Assembly (NCBI RefSeq): GCF_945956965.1
Contig: NZ_CAMFJS010000009.1
Span: forward strand, 1-64,000
Direction of reading: 5' to 3'
Length of the DNA stretch: 64,000 nt
Origin: an uncultured Roseateles sp.
GTDB lineage: Bacteria > Pseudomonadota > Gammaproteobacteria > Burkholderiales > Burkholderiaceae_C
Under the pieces are notes generated by a model. That model had not been told where the DNA came from. It searched no databases and saw nothing but the letters and a program-made list of their open reading frames with translations. The position numbers and the translations under genes were made by a program. This document shows, piece after piece, positions 41,724 to 50,931 of this stretch (within the stretch, counting starts at the first letter, position 1; every line of letters starts with the position of its first letter).

Positions 41724-44700
41724 AGTCGGCATCCAAGAGCTGTTGAATGGTTTCAAACTGGAACTGCTGGGCCAGGCCGCGCAGGCGCTCGCAAAAGGCC
41801 GCACTCTGCGGGGACTGGCTGACCAGCTCATCCAGCGCCTGCTGCACACCGCGCAAATAGCCCAGTTGCAGGGCCTGGCGCAGGCCGCCCAGCAGGCGGG
41901 GGTCAGGTCTTGCCAGTGCGCTGATGGCGGCCGGGGCTGGGCTGGGCGCGGCCGGGCGTGCCAGCCACTCCAGGCCCAGGCGCGCGCCCAGCCAGTCCAG
42001 CAGCTCGGCATGGCGAAGCGGCTTGAGGATGAAGTCTTCGGCGCCCAAGTTGGCGCTATTGGCTTGGCCCTTCTCGAAGGCATTGGCCGAGACGATGGCG
42101 ATCTGCGGCGGCGTGAGCGCCAGCTCGCCACACAGGCGGCGCAGGCGGGCAATGGTTTCCCAGCCGTCAATGCCGGGCATGGCCAGATCCATCAGCACGG
42201 CGTGCGGGCGGTAGCCGCTGACAATCAAATCCAGCGCGTCGTGACCGCTGGCGGCTTGGCGCAGCTCGAAGCCCAGGCCTTGCAGCAGCTCGGCCAGCAT
42301 CAGCCGGTCGGCCTCTTCGTTGTCCACCACCAGCAAGCGGCGGCGCGGCCCGGCATAGCCGCGCCGGGTCTCGGCCACGCGCTGCGGGCGGGCGTGGCCG
42401 TCATCGCGCAGCTGCGGCAGGAAGAGGCGCAGGGCGAACACGGCGCCGCTGCCCTCAGCCGCTGTTTTGCTGCGTGCGCTCAGCTCGCCACCCATCAGAT
42501 CGGTCAGCATTTTTGCGATGGTCAGCCCTAAGCCGGCGCCCGGTGCGGCCTGAGCCGCGGCCATGCCATCGCCGCGGCTGAAGGGCTCGAAGATGCGGCT
42601 CAGCTCAGCCGGCGTCAGGCCGGGGCCGCTGTCTTCCACCTCGATATGCGCCATCTCGCGGGCATAGCGCACGCGCAGGGTGATGCCACCCTGGCGGGTG
42701 AACTTGATGGCGTTGCCGATCAAGTTGATGAGAATTTGCCGCAGGCGCTTGTCGTCGGCGCGCACCCATTCGGGCAAGCTGCCCTGGGGCTCGAAGTGGA
42801 AGGCCAGGCCCTTGGCGGCGGCTTGCGGCTCGAACATTTCGGCCAGCTCGTGCAAGGCATCGGCCAGGGCCATGGGCGCGGGGTTGAGCGAGAGCTTGCC
42901 GGCTTCGATGCGGGCAATGTCCAGGCTGCCCTCGATCAGCGACATCAAATGCTCGCCGCTGCGTTTGATCACCTGCACCGCCTGGCGGCGCTGTGGCGGG
43001 ATTTGCCCGTCCTCGGCCATCAGCTGCGCATAGCCGAGGATGCTGTTGAGCGGCGTGCGCAGCTCATGGCTGATGGCGCTGATGTAACGGCTCTTGGCCT
43101 GGTTGGCATGCTCGGCCACCTGGCGGGCGGCTTGCAAGGCCTCATCGGTCAGTCGGTGTGAGGCAATCTCGCGCATCAGCGCCTGGGTTTGGCGGCGTGA
43201 TTCCTCTTGCGCGACGGCGCGGCTCTTGTGCGTCAGCACCAGCCACCAGGCCACCACGCCGGCCATCACCGCCAGGGCGGTGTAGGCCTGCCAGAAGCCA
43301 CTCTGCCGATACAGCAAGCCCAGCAGTGCCGCCAGCAAGGGCAGGGCCAGCAGCATCAAGCCCAGGAACTGCGCCAAGCCCATGTCCAGAATCGCCCAGG
43401 AACGCTGTGGCGTGATGGCGCGCAGGGCGGCCGCCCATTGCGCGGCCAGTCGCGCCTGCGGCTTGCACAAGTCGCCACAGCGCGCATCCAGGCTGCAGCA
43501 CAGCGAGCAGATCGGGCCTTGGTAAGCGGGGCAGTGGGCCATATCGGGGCCTTCGTAAGCGGCTTCGCAAACCACGCAGCGGCGCGGGCGCAGCGGCGCT
43601 CCAATCTCGCTGGGCGGCGGGTCTTGGCGCGCCAGGTAGTAGCGGCCGCGGGTGGCCCAGGCAATCAGTGGGGCGCTGAGCAAGGCCGTGGCCATGGCGA
43701 TCAGGGCCGAGAAGGCCTGCGCCATGCTGCCGAACAGGCCCAGATGCGCGGCGATAGACAGGCTAGACGCCAGCGCCATTGCGCCCACGCCCACCGGGTT
43801 GATGTCGTAGAGATAAGCGCGCTTGAACTCGATGCCTGGGGGCGAGAGGCCCAGTGGCTTGTTGATCAAGAGATCGGCCACCACCGCCATGATCCAGGCG
43901 ATGGCGATATTGGCGAACAGGCCCAGCACCTCGCCCAGGGCCTCGAAGACATTCATCTCCATCACCAGCACGGCGATGCCAATATTGAACAGCACCCACA
44001 CCACCCGGCCGGGGTGGCTGTGGGTCAGCCGGGAGAAGAAGTTACTCCAGGCCAGCGAGCCGGCATAGGCATTGGTGACATTGATCTTCAGCTGCGAGAT
44101 CACCACGAAGAGCGCGGTGGCTGCTACCGCCCAACCGTAGTGGCCGGGGAACAGCGCCTCGTAGCCGGCCAGATACATCTGGTTCGGATCCACCGCCCGC
44201 TCCGGCGGCACGGCCTGGCTGATCGCCAGCCAGGCCAGCAAGGCGCCGCCCAGCATCTTGGGCACGCCCATCAGCACCCAGCCGGGCCCGCCCAGCAACA
44301 CGGCGGCCCACCAGCGGCGCTGGGTCTGCGGCGTGGCGGGGGGCATGAAGCGCAGATAGTCGGCCTGCTCGCCCATCTGCGTGATGAGGGCCACGCCCAC
44401 GGTTAGCGCTGCACCAAAGCCGCGCATATCGAAGCCGGCCGAGCCGGTTTGCGAGCCAGCTTGGTGCAATACGCCCGCAAATGCGGCGGGGTCTTGCCAC
44501 AGCACGCCAGCAAATGGGGCGGCCAGCATCAGCAGCCACAGCGGCAGCGTCCACATCTGAAGCCGGCTGATGGCAGACACGCCGTGCAGCACCAGCGGGA
44601 TCACCAGCAGGGCGCAGATCAAGTAGCCCCAGCGCGGTGGGATGTCCAGCGCGAGCTCCAGGGCATAGGCCATCACCGCGGCCTCCAGCGCGAAGAAGAT

Positions 44701-45108
44701 GAAGGTGAAGCTGGCGTAGATCAGCGAGGTGAGCGTCGAGCCGATATAGCCAAAGCCCGCGCCGCGCGTCAGCAAGTCCATATCCACCCCGTAGCGGGCG
44801 GCGTAAACGCTGATGGGCAGGCCGGCCGCGAAGATGATCAGCCCGGTGGCCAGAATGGCCCACAAGGCATTGCTGAAGCCGTACTGGATCAGCAAGGTGG
44901 CGCCCACCGCCTCCAGAATCAAAAAAGACGAGGCGCCAAAAGCCGTGTTGGCCACCCGCCCGGCGGACCAGCGCCGCGCCCGTTGCGGAGTGAAGCGCAG
45001 GGCGTAGTCCTCCAGCGTCTCGCTGGCCACCCAGGCGTTGTAGTCCCGTCGCAGCGTGATGACTTGCTGCGGGGCATCGGTGCAAGGCAGGGCGGCGGGG
45101 GCGTTCAT
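41713..45108 (-). CDS. NCS1-type permease fused to a hybrid histidine kinase
   Basis: The 1131-aa protein starts with a full-length NCS1 (purine/cytosine permease-type) transporter of about 12 helices (residues 40-490, including RFMPPATPQTQRRWW). A cysteine-rich, possibly metal-binding linker follows (CVVCEAAYEG…CPAYQGPICSLCCSLDARCGDLC, about 508-548), then two helices, HisKA (YISAISHELRTPLN, His near 680), HATPase (NLIGNAIKF near 796, GAGLGLTIA) and a C-terminal receiver (LLVVDNEEADRLML, Asp near 973). A permease-kinase fusion implies sensing through substrate binding or transport. It is divergent from ureA. Confidence 0.88.
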   Translation of the reverse strand: MNAPAALPCTDAPQQVITLRRDYNAWVASETLEDYALRFTPQRARRWSAGRVANTAFGASSFLILEAVGATLLIQYGFSNALWAILATGLIIFAAGLPISVYAARYGVDMDLLTRGAGFGYIGSTLTSLIYASFTFIFFALEAAVMAYALELALDIPPRWGYLICALLVIPLVLHGVSAISRLQMWTLPLWLLMLAAPFAGVLWQDPAAFAGVLHQAGSQTGSAGFDMRGFGAALTVGVALITQMGEQADYLRFMPPATPQTQRRWWAAVLLGGPGWVLMGVPKMLGGALLAWLAISQAVPPERAVDPNQMYLAGYEALFPGHYGWAVAATALFVVISQLKINVTNAYAGSLAWSNFFSRLTHSHPGRVVWVLFNIGIAVLVMEMNVFEALGEVLGLFANIAIAWIMAVVADLLINKPLGLSPPGIEFKRAYLYDINPVGVGAMALASSLSIAAHLGLFGSMAQAFSALIAMATALLSAPLIAWATRGRYYLARQDPPPSEIGAPLRPRRCVVCEAAYEGPDMAHCPAYQGPICSLCCSLDARCGDLCKPQARLAAQWAAALRAITPQRSWAILDMGLAQFLGLMLLALPLLAALLGLLYRQSGFWQAYTALAVMAGVVAWWLVLTHKSRAVAQEESRRQTQALMREIASHRLTDEALQAARQVAEHANQAKSRYISAISHELRTPLNSILGYAQLMAEDGQIPPQRRQAVQVIKRSGEHLMSLIEGSLDIARIEAGKLSLNPAPMALADALHELAEMFEPQAAAKGLAFHFEPQGSLPEWVRADDKRLRQILINLIGNAIKFTRQGGITLRVRYAREMAHIEVEDSGPGLTPAELSRIFEPFSRGDGMAAAQAAPGAGLGLTIAKMLTDLMGGELSARSKTAAEGSGAVFALRLFLPQLRDDGHARPQRVAETRRGYAGPRRRLLVVDNEEADRLMLAELLQGLGFELRQAASGHDALDLIVSGYRPHAVLMDLAMPGIDGWETIARLRRLCGELALTPPQIAIVSANAFEKGQANSANLGAEDFILKPLRHAELLDWLGARLGLEWLARPAAPSPAPAAISALARPDPRLLGGLRQALQLGYLRGVQQALDELVSQSPQSAAFCERLRGLAQQFQFETIQQLLDADYAH
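41899..41914 (-). repeat. GGCAAGACCTGACCCC dispersed repeat copy 3, inside the kinase gene
   Basis: The exact 16-mer lies on the minus strand within the linker after the kinase receiver domain (encoding residues around ARPDPRLLGG). An in-frame repeat in a flexible linker is plausible, but coincidence cannot be excluded. Confidence 0.45.
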
Positions 45109-45136
45109 ACCGGTAACGGTGCAGGTTTCGTGCCTG

Positions 45137-45152
45137 CGGCATGAGGCTTGCT
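45137..45152 (+). promoter_or_regulatory. Sigma-54-like promoter of the urease operon
   Basis: CGGCATGAGGCTTGCT matches TGGCACG-N4-TTGCW at 10 of 12 defined positions, with exact 10-nt spacing between GG and GC. The predicted start near 45163 lies 35 nt before the first leader ORF. A weak NtrC-like half palindrome (TGCGG-N7-GTGCA) is at 45068-45084, about -87. Confidence 0.55.
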
Positions 45153-45197
45153 AGGTTGAAGCCATTGCGTCAGCAAAAAGCTGGCTGAGGATTTTTT

Positions 45198-45269
45198 ATG
45201 GAACTGACTCCGCGTGCTCTGCCGCTTCAGCGGCAGCAGGCGTTGGCTAAGGAGCCGTTATGGAATTAA
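45198..45269 (+). CDS. Leader peptide 1 of the urease operon
   Basis: A 23-codon frame starting MELTPR and ending LWN, with GAGGA upstream of a T-run before the ATG. Its stop (TAA) overlaps the ATG of leader 2 in another frame, so ribosomes can reinitiate. Fourteen of 23 residues equal leader 2. Confidence 0.5.
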   Translation: MELTPRALPLQRQQALAKEPLWN

Positions 45270-45331
45270 CCCCGCGTGTTCAAGCGCTGTGGCGCTTGCA
45301 CGCGCTGATTAAGGACTTTTTATGGAACTGA
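45260..45331 (+). CDS. Leader peptide 2 of the urease operon
   Basis: A second 23-codon frame, starting MELTPR and ending LWN, with AAGGAG 5 nt before its ATG. Its stop (TGA) overlaps the start of ureA (45322), coupling translation to UreA. Same length as leader 1 despite divergent middle sequence. Confidence 0.5.
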   Translation: MELTPRVQALWRLHALIKDFLWN

Positions 45332-45624
45332 CCCCGCGTGAGAAAGACAAGCTGCTGATCTTCACCGCCGCCCTGCTGGCCGAGCGCCGCCGTGCGCGTG
45401 GCTTGAAGCTCAACTACCCCGAGGCGGTGGCCTTCATCAGCGCCGCGGTGATGGAAGGCGCGCGTGACGGCAAAACCGTGGCCCAGCTGATGAGCGAGGG
45501 TCGCAACATCCTCAGCCGCGCCGATGTGATGGACGGCGTGGCCGAAATGATTGCCGACATTCAGGTCGAGGCCACCTTCCCGGACGGCACCAAGCTGGTC
45601 ACCGTTCACCAACCGATTGTTTGA
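45322..45624 (+). CDS. ureA: Urease gamma subunit UreA
   Basis: The 100-aa protein is the standard urease gamma subunit: [41 protein letters not shown] and the ending [24 protein letters not shown] lies 7 nt before the ATG. It is the first enzyme gene of ureAJBC-GNAT-EFG, preceded by two leader copies of its own start. Confidence 0.96.
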   Translation: MELTPREKDKLLIFTAALLAERRRARGLKLNYPEAVAFISAAVMEGARDGKTVAQLMSEGRNILSRADVMDGVAEMIADIQVEATFPDGTKLVTVHQPIV

Positions 45625-45670
45625 TCCCACATCGCAATCGAGCTGCAGTTTGAGAAAAGGAATCGAGCCC

Positions 45671-46240
45671 ATGAAACGCATCTTCACCCTGGCCTTTGCG
45701 CTCCTCTTGCTGCCCATGCTGGCGAGCGCGCATAGCGGCGAGCCTGGCCATGGCCACAGCTTGGCCCTGCTGGACGGCTTTCTTCACCCCTTCAGTGGCG
45801 CCGATCACCTGGCCGCCATGCTGGCAGTGGGCTTGTGGAGCGGCCTGGCCATGCGGCGCCTGTGGCTGGCGCCTTTGAGCTTTGCGGCCTTGCTGTTGGT
45901 GGGCGCGTTGAGTGGCTGGGGCGGCAGTCTGGTGGAACCCATGGTCGCGGCCTCCGTCTTGGTGCTGGGCTTGCTGGCTGCATTCAGGCTGCAATTGCCC
46001 GCTGCCGCAGCGGCCACGCTGGTCGGCGGCTTCGCGTTCTTCCATGGCATGGCCCACGGGGCCGAGCTGGGCGCCGGCCAGGCGCTGCTGGGCATGGTGT
46101 TGGCCACGGCATTGCTGCATGCGGCCGGCTTGCTGATCGGCCTGCAGCTGCGCCGCCTTCCTGCTGTCGGCTCGCGCTTGCTCGGTGGCGGCATTGCGCT
46201 CTTGGGCCTGGGCCTGCTGGCGCGCATGGTGGCCGCATGA
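45671..46240 (+). CDS. ureJ: HupE/UreJ-family nickel-related membrane protein
   Basis: I start at ATG 45671. The 189-aa product has a signal-like N-terminus, then [39 protein letters not shown] with the conserved HPxxGxDH motif of HupE/UreJ and six further hydrophobic segments. HupE/UreJ proteins are thought to bring nickel into the cell. It sits between ureA and ureB, as in many betaproteobacterial urease operons, and overlaps ureB by 4 nt. Confidence 0.92.
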   Translation: MKRIFTLAFALLLLPMLASAHSGEPGHGHSLALLDGFLHPFSGADHLAAMLAVGLWSGLAMRRLWLAPLSFAALLLVGALSGWGGSLVEPMVAASVLVLGLLAAFRLQLPAAAAATLVGGFAFFHGMAHGAELGAGQALLGMVLATALLHAAGLLIGLQLRRLPAVGSRLLGGGIALLGLGLLARMVAA

Positions 46241-46541
46241 TCCCCGGCGAACTCTTCACGCCTGCGGGCGAGCTGGCGCTCAACCCGGGCCGCCGCACCC
46301 TCACCCTGGTGGTGCAAAACCAGGGCGACCGGCCCATTCAGGTCGGCTCGCATTACCACTTCGCCGAAACCAATGCGGCGCTGGGTTTTGACCGCGCGGC
46401 CGCGCGCGGCATGCGGCTGAACATCGCCTCGGGCCTGGCGGTGCGTTTCGAGCCGGGCCAGCAGCGCACGGTGGAATTGGTTGAACTGGCCGGCGATCGC
46501 GTCGTTTACGGCTTTCGCGGCCTGGTGCAAGGGAGTTTGTG

Positions 46542-46542
<1 letters not shown>
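46237..46542 (+). CDS. ureB: Urease beta subunit UreB
   Basis: I start at ATG 46237 (ATGA overlap with ureJ). The 101-aa product is canonical: [24 protein letters not shown] and the ending [13 protein letters not shown]. It stabilises the active-site subunit in the (UreABC)3 enzyme. Confidence 0.95.
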
Positions 46543-48260
<1,718 letters not shown>

Positions 48261-48267
48261 CGAACGA

Positions 48268-48765
48268 ATGATCATGACTGCCACCCTGAGCCCATCTTTG
48301 AGCACCGACCTGAGCATCCGCCTCGACGATTTGCAAGACCCGCGCATTGCCGCCTTCCTGGAGGACCACCTCGCTGATATGCGCCGCACCTCGCCGCCCG
48401 AAAGCGTGCATGCCTTGGATCTGGCTGCCCTGCGCCGGCCCGAGATTCAGTTCTGGACCGTCTGGCAAGGTGAGGAACTGCTGGGCACTGGCGCCATCAA
48501 GCTGCTGGGCCAGCAACATGCCGAGCTCAAGTCCATGCGCACAGCGCCGGCGGCGCGCGGTCGTGGCGTGGCGCGCGCGCTGCTGCAGCACATCCTCAGC
48601 CAGGCGCGTGCCCAGGGCCTGACGCGCCTGAGCCTTGAAACCGGCACCACCCCGGACTTCGCGCCCGCTCACGCGCTCTACCTGAGCAGTGGTTTTGAGA
48701 ATTGCGGGCCATTCGGCAGCTATGTCTTCGACCCCTTCAGCCGTTACATGACCTTGGCGCTGTAG
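48268..48765 (+). CDS. GNAT-family N-acetyltransferase
   Basis: I start at ATG 48268 (48274 possible), 7 nt after ureC. The 165-aa GNAT domain has the acetyl-CoA loop [18 protein letters not shown] and a C-terminal [30 protein letters not shown] typical of PhnO/YedL-like acetyltransferases. Its place inside the urease operon suggests cotranscription with ureE, but no role in urease assembly is known. It may act on an amine product or metabolite. Confidence 0.8.
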   Translation: MIMTATLSPSLSTDLSIRLDDLQDPRIAAFLEDHLADMRRTSPPESVHALDLAALRRPEIQFWTVWQGEELLGTGAIKLLGQQHAELKSMRTAPAARGRGVARALLQHILSQARAQGLTRLSLETGTTPDFAPAHALYLSSGFENCGPFGSYVFDPFSRYMTLAL

Positions 48766-48850
48766 TCCCCACTGCGGGCTCAACCAAACGTGCCGCCGGG
48801 GTGGCGCCGATAATTCAGGCTCACTCCGTTCACCAGCGCCAAACCACACC

Positions 48851-49534
48851 ATGCTGCAAGTTTCCAAACTCCTTCCTCAAGGCCAGGGCCTGGCTCCTGT
48901 TCTGCTCAAGCGTGCCGGCACGGTCGAGCTGGACTGGGACACGCGCCAGAAAAGCCGCTTCTCGGCGCACGACGATGCGGGCCGCGAGCTGGGCGTGTTC
49001 CTGCCGCGCGGCAGCCTGGTGCGCGGCGGCGATGTGCTGGTGGCCGAAGATGGCTCGCTCTTGCGCGTCATCGCCAAGCCCCAGCCCTTGCTGCGCATCA
49101 CCCCTTGCGGCGCGCATGGTTCGCCCTTTGACCTGACCCGCGCCGCCTATCACCTGGGCAACCGCCATGTGGCCGTGGCGCTGCGGCCCGACCATTTGAT
49201 GATCGAGCCCGACCATGTGCTGGCCGATATGTTGCGCGCCATGCATCTGACCGTCACCGAGGTCAACGAGGGCTTCGACCCCGAAGCCGGCGCATATGCC
49301 GCTGAAACCACCGGGCACGGCCATGGCCACAGCCATGCGGCCCCCGCGCCTGCTTCTGCCCATGTGCACGGCCCCGGCTGCGGCCATGACCATGCGCATG
49401 CGCCCGCGGCGCCCAAGCCGGTGAGCATTCCCGTCAAGATCGCGGTGGCTGCGGCGCCCGCACCGCATGTGCATGGCCCGGGCTGCAATCATGGCCATGA
49501 CCACGGGCATGACCACGGGCACAAGCACAGCTGA
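48851..49534 (+). CDS. ureE: Urease nickel metallochaperone UreE
   Basis: The N-terminal 150 residues are the UreE fold ([37 protein letters not shown] and [12 protein letters not shown] with metal-binding His). The last 75 residues hold about 18 histidines in two blocks, each containing HVHGPGC, followed by [13 protein letters not shown]; this is a nickel-storage tail. At 227 aa it is long for UreE because of this duplicated tail. Its stop is followed directly by ureF. Confidence 0.94.
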   Translation: MLQVSKLLPQGQGLAPVLLKRAGTVELDWDTRQKSRFSAHDDAGRELGVFLPRGSLVRGGDVLVAEDGSLLRVIAKPQPLLRITPCGAHGSPFDLTRAAYHLGNRHVAVALRPDHLMIEPDHVLADMLRAMHLTVTEVNEGFDPEAGAYAAETTGHGHGHSHAAPAPASAHVHGPGCGHDHAHAPAAPKPVSIPVKIAVAAAPAPHVHGPGCNHGHDHGHDHGHKHS

Positions 49535-50229
49535 TGTCAGTCGCCGCCCCCAGCAGCGCGTTTCTGCAACTACTCTGGCTGGCCTCGCCGGCCTTGCCGG
49601 TGGGTGGCTTTTCTTATTCCGAAGGCCTGGAGGCAGCGGTGGCCCACGGCCAGGTGCGCGACGAAGCCTCGGCCGCGCAGTGGCTATCGGCCCAGCTGGC
49701 TTTGAGCCTGGCGCGTGGCGACTTGGCCCTGGTGGCCCAGGCGCATGCCGCCTGGCTTGACGCTGATGTGGCGCGCTTGCAGCGCCTCAACGATTGGGTG
49801 CTGCAGACCCGCGAGAGCCTGGAGTTCCGCCTGCAAACCGAGCAAATGGGCCGCTCCCTGCTGGCTTGGCTGCGCAATCACGATAGCGCCACGCCGGCGC
49901 AACTGCAGTGCTGCGCGGAGCTCGGGGACACGCCCAGCTATCCGGTGGTGATGGCCTTGGCCCTGGCGGCCAGCGGCGCGCCGGCTCAAGACGGCTTGTT
50001 GGCCTATGCCTTCGGCTGGGCCGAGAACATGGTGCAGGCCGCCATCAAATCGGTGCCGCTGGGGCAGAGTGCCGGCCAGCGCGTGCTCAGCCGTCTGGCG
50101 GCCGAAATCCCGGCCGCGGTGATCCAGGCCATCAGCCTGCCTGACGCCGAGCGACAAGTCTTTTCGCCCATGCTGGCCATTCTCTCGGCCCGGCATGAAA
50201 CCCAGTACTCCCGCCTGTTCCGATCCTGA
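49534..50229 (+). CDS. ureF: Urease accessory protein UreF
   Basis: The 231-aa protein has the UreF core [24 protein letters not shown] and [12 protein letters not shown], with the C-terminal [18 protein letters not shown]. UreF links UreD to the GTPase UreG. The gene starts at the last nucleotide of the ureE stop. Confidence 0.94.
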   Translation: MSVAAPSSAFLQLLWLASPALPVGGFSYSEGLEAAVAHGQVRDEASAAQWLSAQLALSLARGDLALVAQAHAAWLDADVARLQRLNDWVLQTRESLEFRLQTEQMGRSLLAWLRNHDSATPAQLQCCAELGDTPSYPVVMALALAASGAPAQDGLLAYAFGWAENMVQAAIKSVPLGQSAGQRVLSRLAAEIPAAVIQAISLPDAERQVFSPMLAILSARHETQYSRLFRS

Positions 50230-50231
50230 TC

Positions 50232-50906
50232 ATGAGCCTCTCCAGCACCTCGCCTCTGCACCACATCCCGAACCGCCGCAAGAAGCTGCCGCCGCTGCGT
50301 GTCGGCATTGGCGGCCCGGTTGGCTCCGGCAAGACCACCTTGCTGGAAATGCTGTGCAAAGCCATGCGCGAGCGCTGGGATTTGGTGGCGATCACCAACG
50401 ACATCTACACCAAGGAAGATCAGCGCCTCCTGACCGTCAGCGGTGCGCTGCCGGCCGAACGCATCATGGGCGTGGAAACCGGGGGCTGCCCGCACACCGC
50501 CATCCGTGAGGATGCCTCCATCAATCTGGAGGCCATCGACCGCATGCTGGCCCAGTTCCCCGACGCCGATGTGGTGTTCATCGAATCCGGCGGCGACAAC
50601 CTCGCCGCCACCTTCAGCCCCGAGCTGAGCGATCTGACCATTTACGTGATCGACGTCGCAGCGGGCGAGAAAATCCCGCGCAAGGGCGGCCCCGGCATCA
50701 CCAAGAGCGATCTCTTCGTGATCAACAAGACCGACTTGGCACCCCATGTCGGCGCCAACCTCGAGGTGATGGCAGCCGACACCTTGCGCATGCGCGGGGC
50801 GGACAAGCCTTTTGTGATGACCAATCTGAAGACGCTGAGCGGCCTGGATCAGGTGGTGAGCTTCATCGAGAGCAAGGGCATGTTGCTGCCCGCAATGAGC
50901 GAGTGA
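50232..50906 (+). CDS. ureG: Urease GTPase UreG
   Basis: The 224-aa protein is a canonical SIMIBI GTPase: P-loop [13 protein letters not shown], nickel-binding Cys-Pro-His in [27 protein letters not shown] and the guanine-specificity NKTD. It energises nickel insertion with UreD/F/E. It is the last gene of the urease operon. It converges on the GGDEF/EAL gene with a 25-nt gap and no clear terminator. Confidence 0.96.
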   Translation: MSLSSTSPLHHIPNRRKKLPPLRVGIGGPVGSGKTTLLEMLCKAMRERWDLVAITNDIYTKEDQRLLTVSGALPAERIMGVETGGCPHTAIREDASINLEAIDRMLAQFPDADVVFIESGGDNLAATFSPELSDLTIYVIDVAAGEKIPRKGGPGITKSDLFVINKTDLAPHVGANLEVMAADTLRMRGADKPFVMTNLKTLSGLDQVVSFIESKGMLLPAMSE

Positions 50907-50931
50907 TGGCCGGCCCCAAGGCCTGAGTTCA

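Larger units (their letters stand above)
45182..45340 (+). repeat. Three tandem 62-bp copies of the ureA start region
   Basis: Ribosome site, ATG and first six codons of ureA (MELTPR) occur three times with ATGs at 45198, 45260 and 45322, exactly 62 bp apart. The first two units each hold, at the same offset (+21), a different perfect hairpin: CTGCCGCT/AGCGGCAG at 45219-45236 and CAAGCGC/GCGCTTG at 45281-45298. Because 62 is not a multiple of three, the frames shift between units, and each leader stop overlaps the next ATG. Confidence 0.9.
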
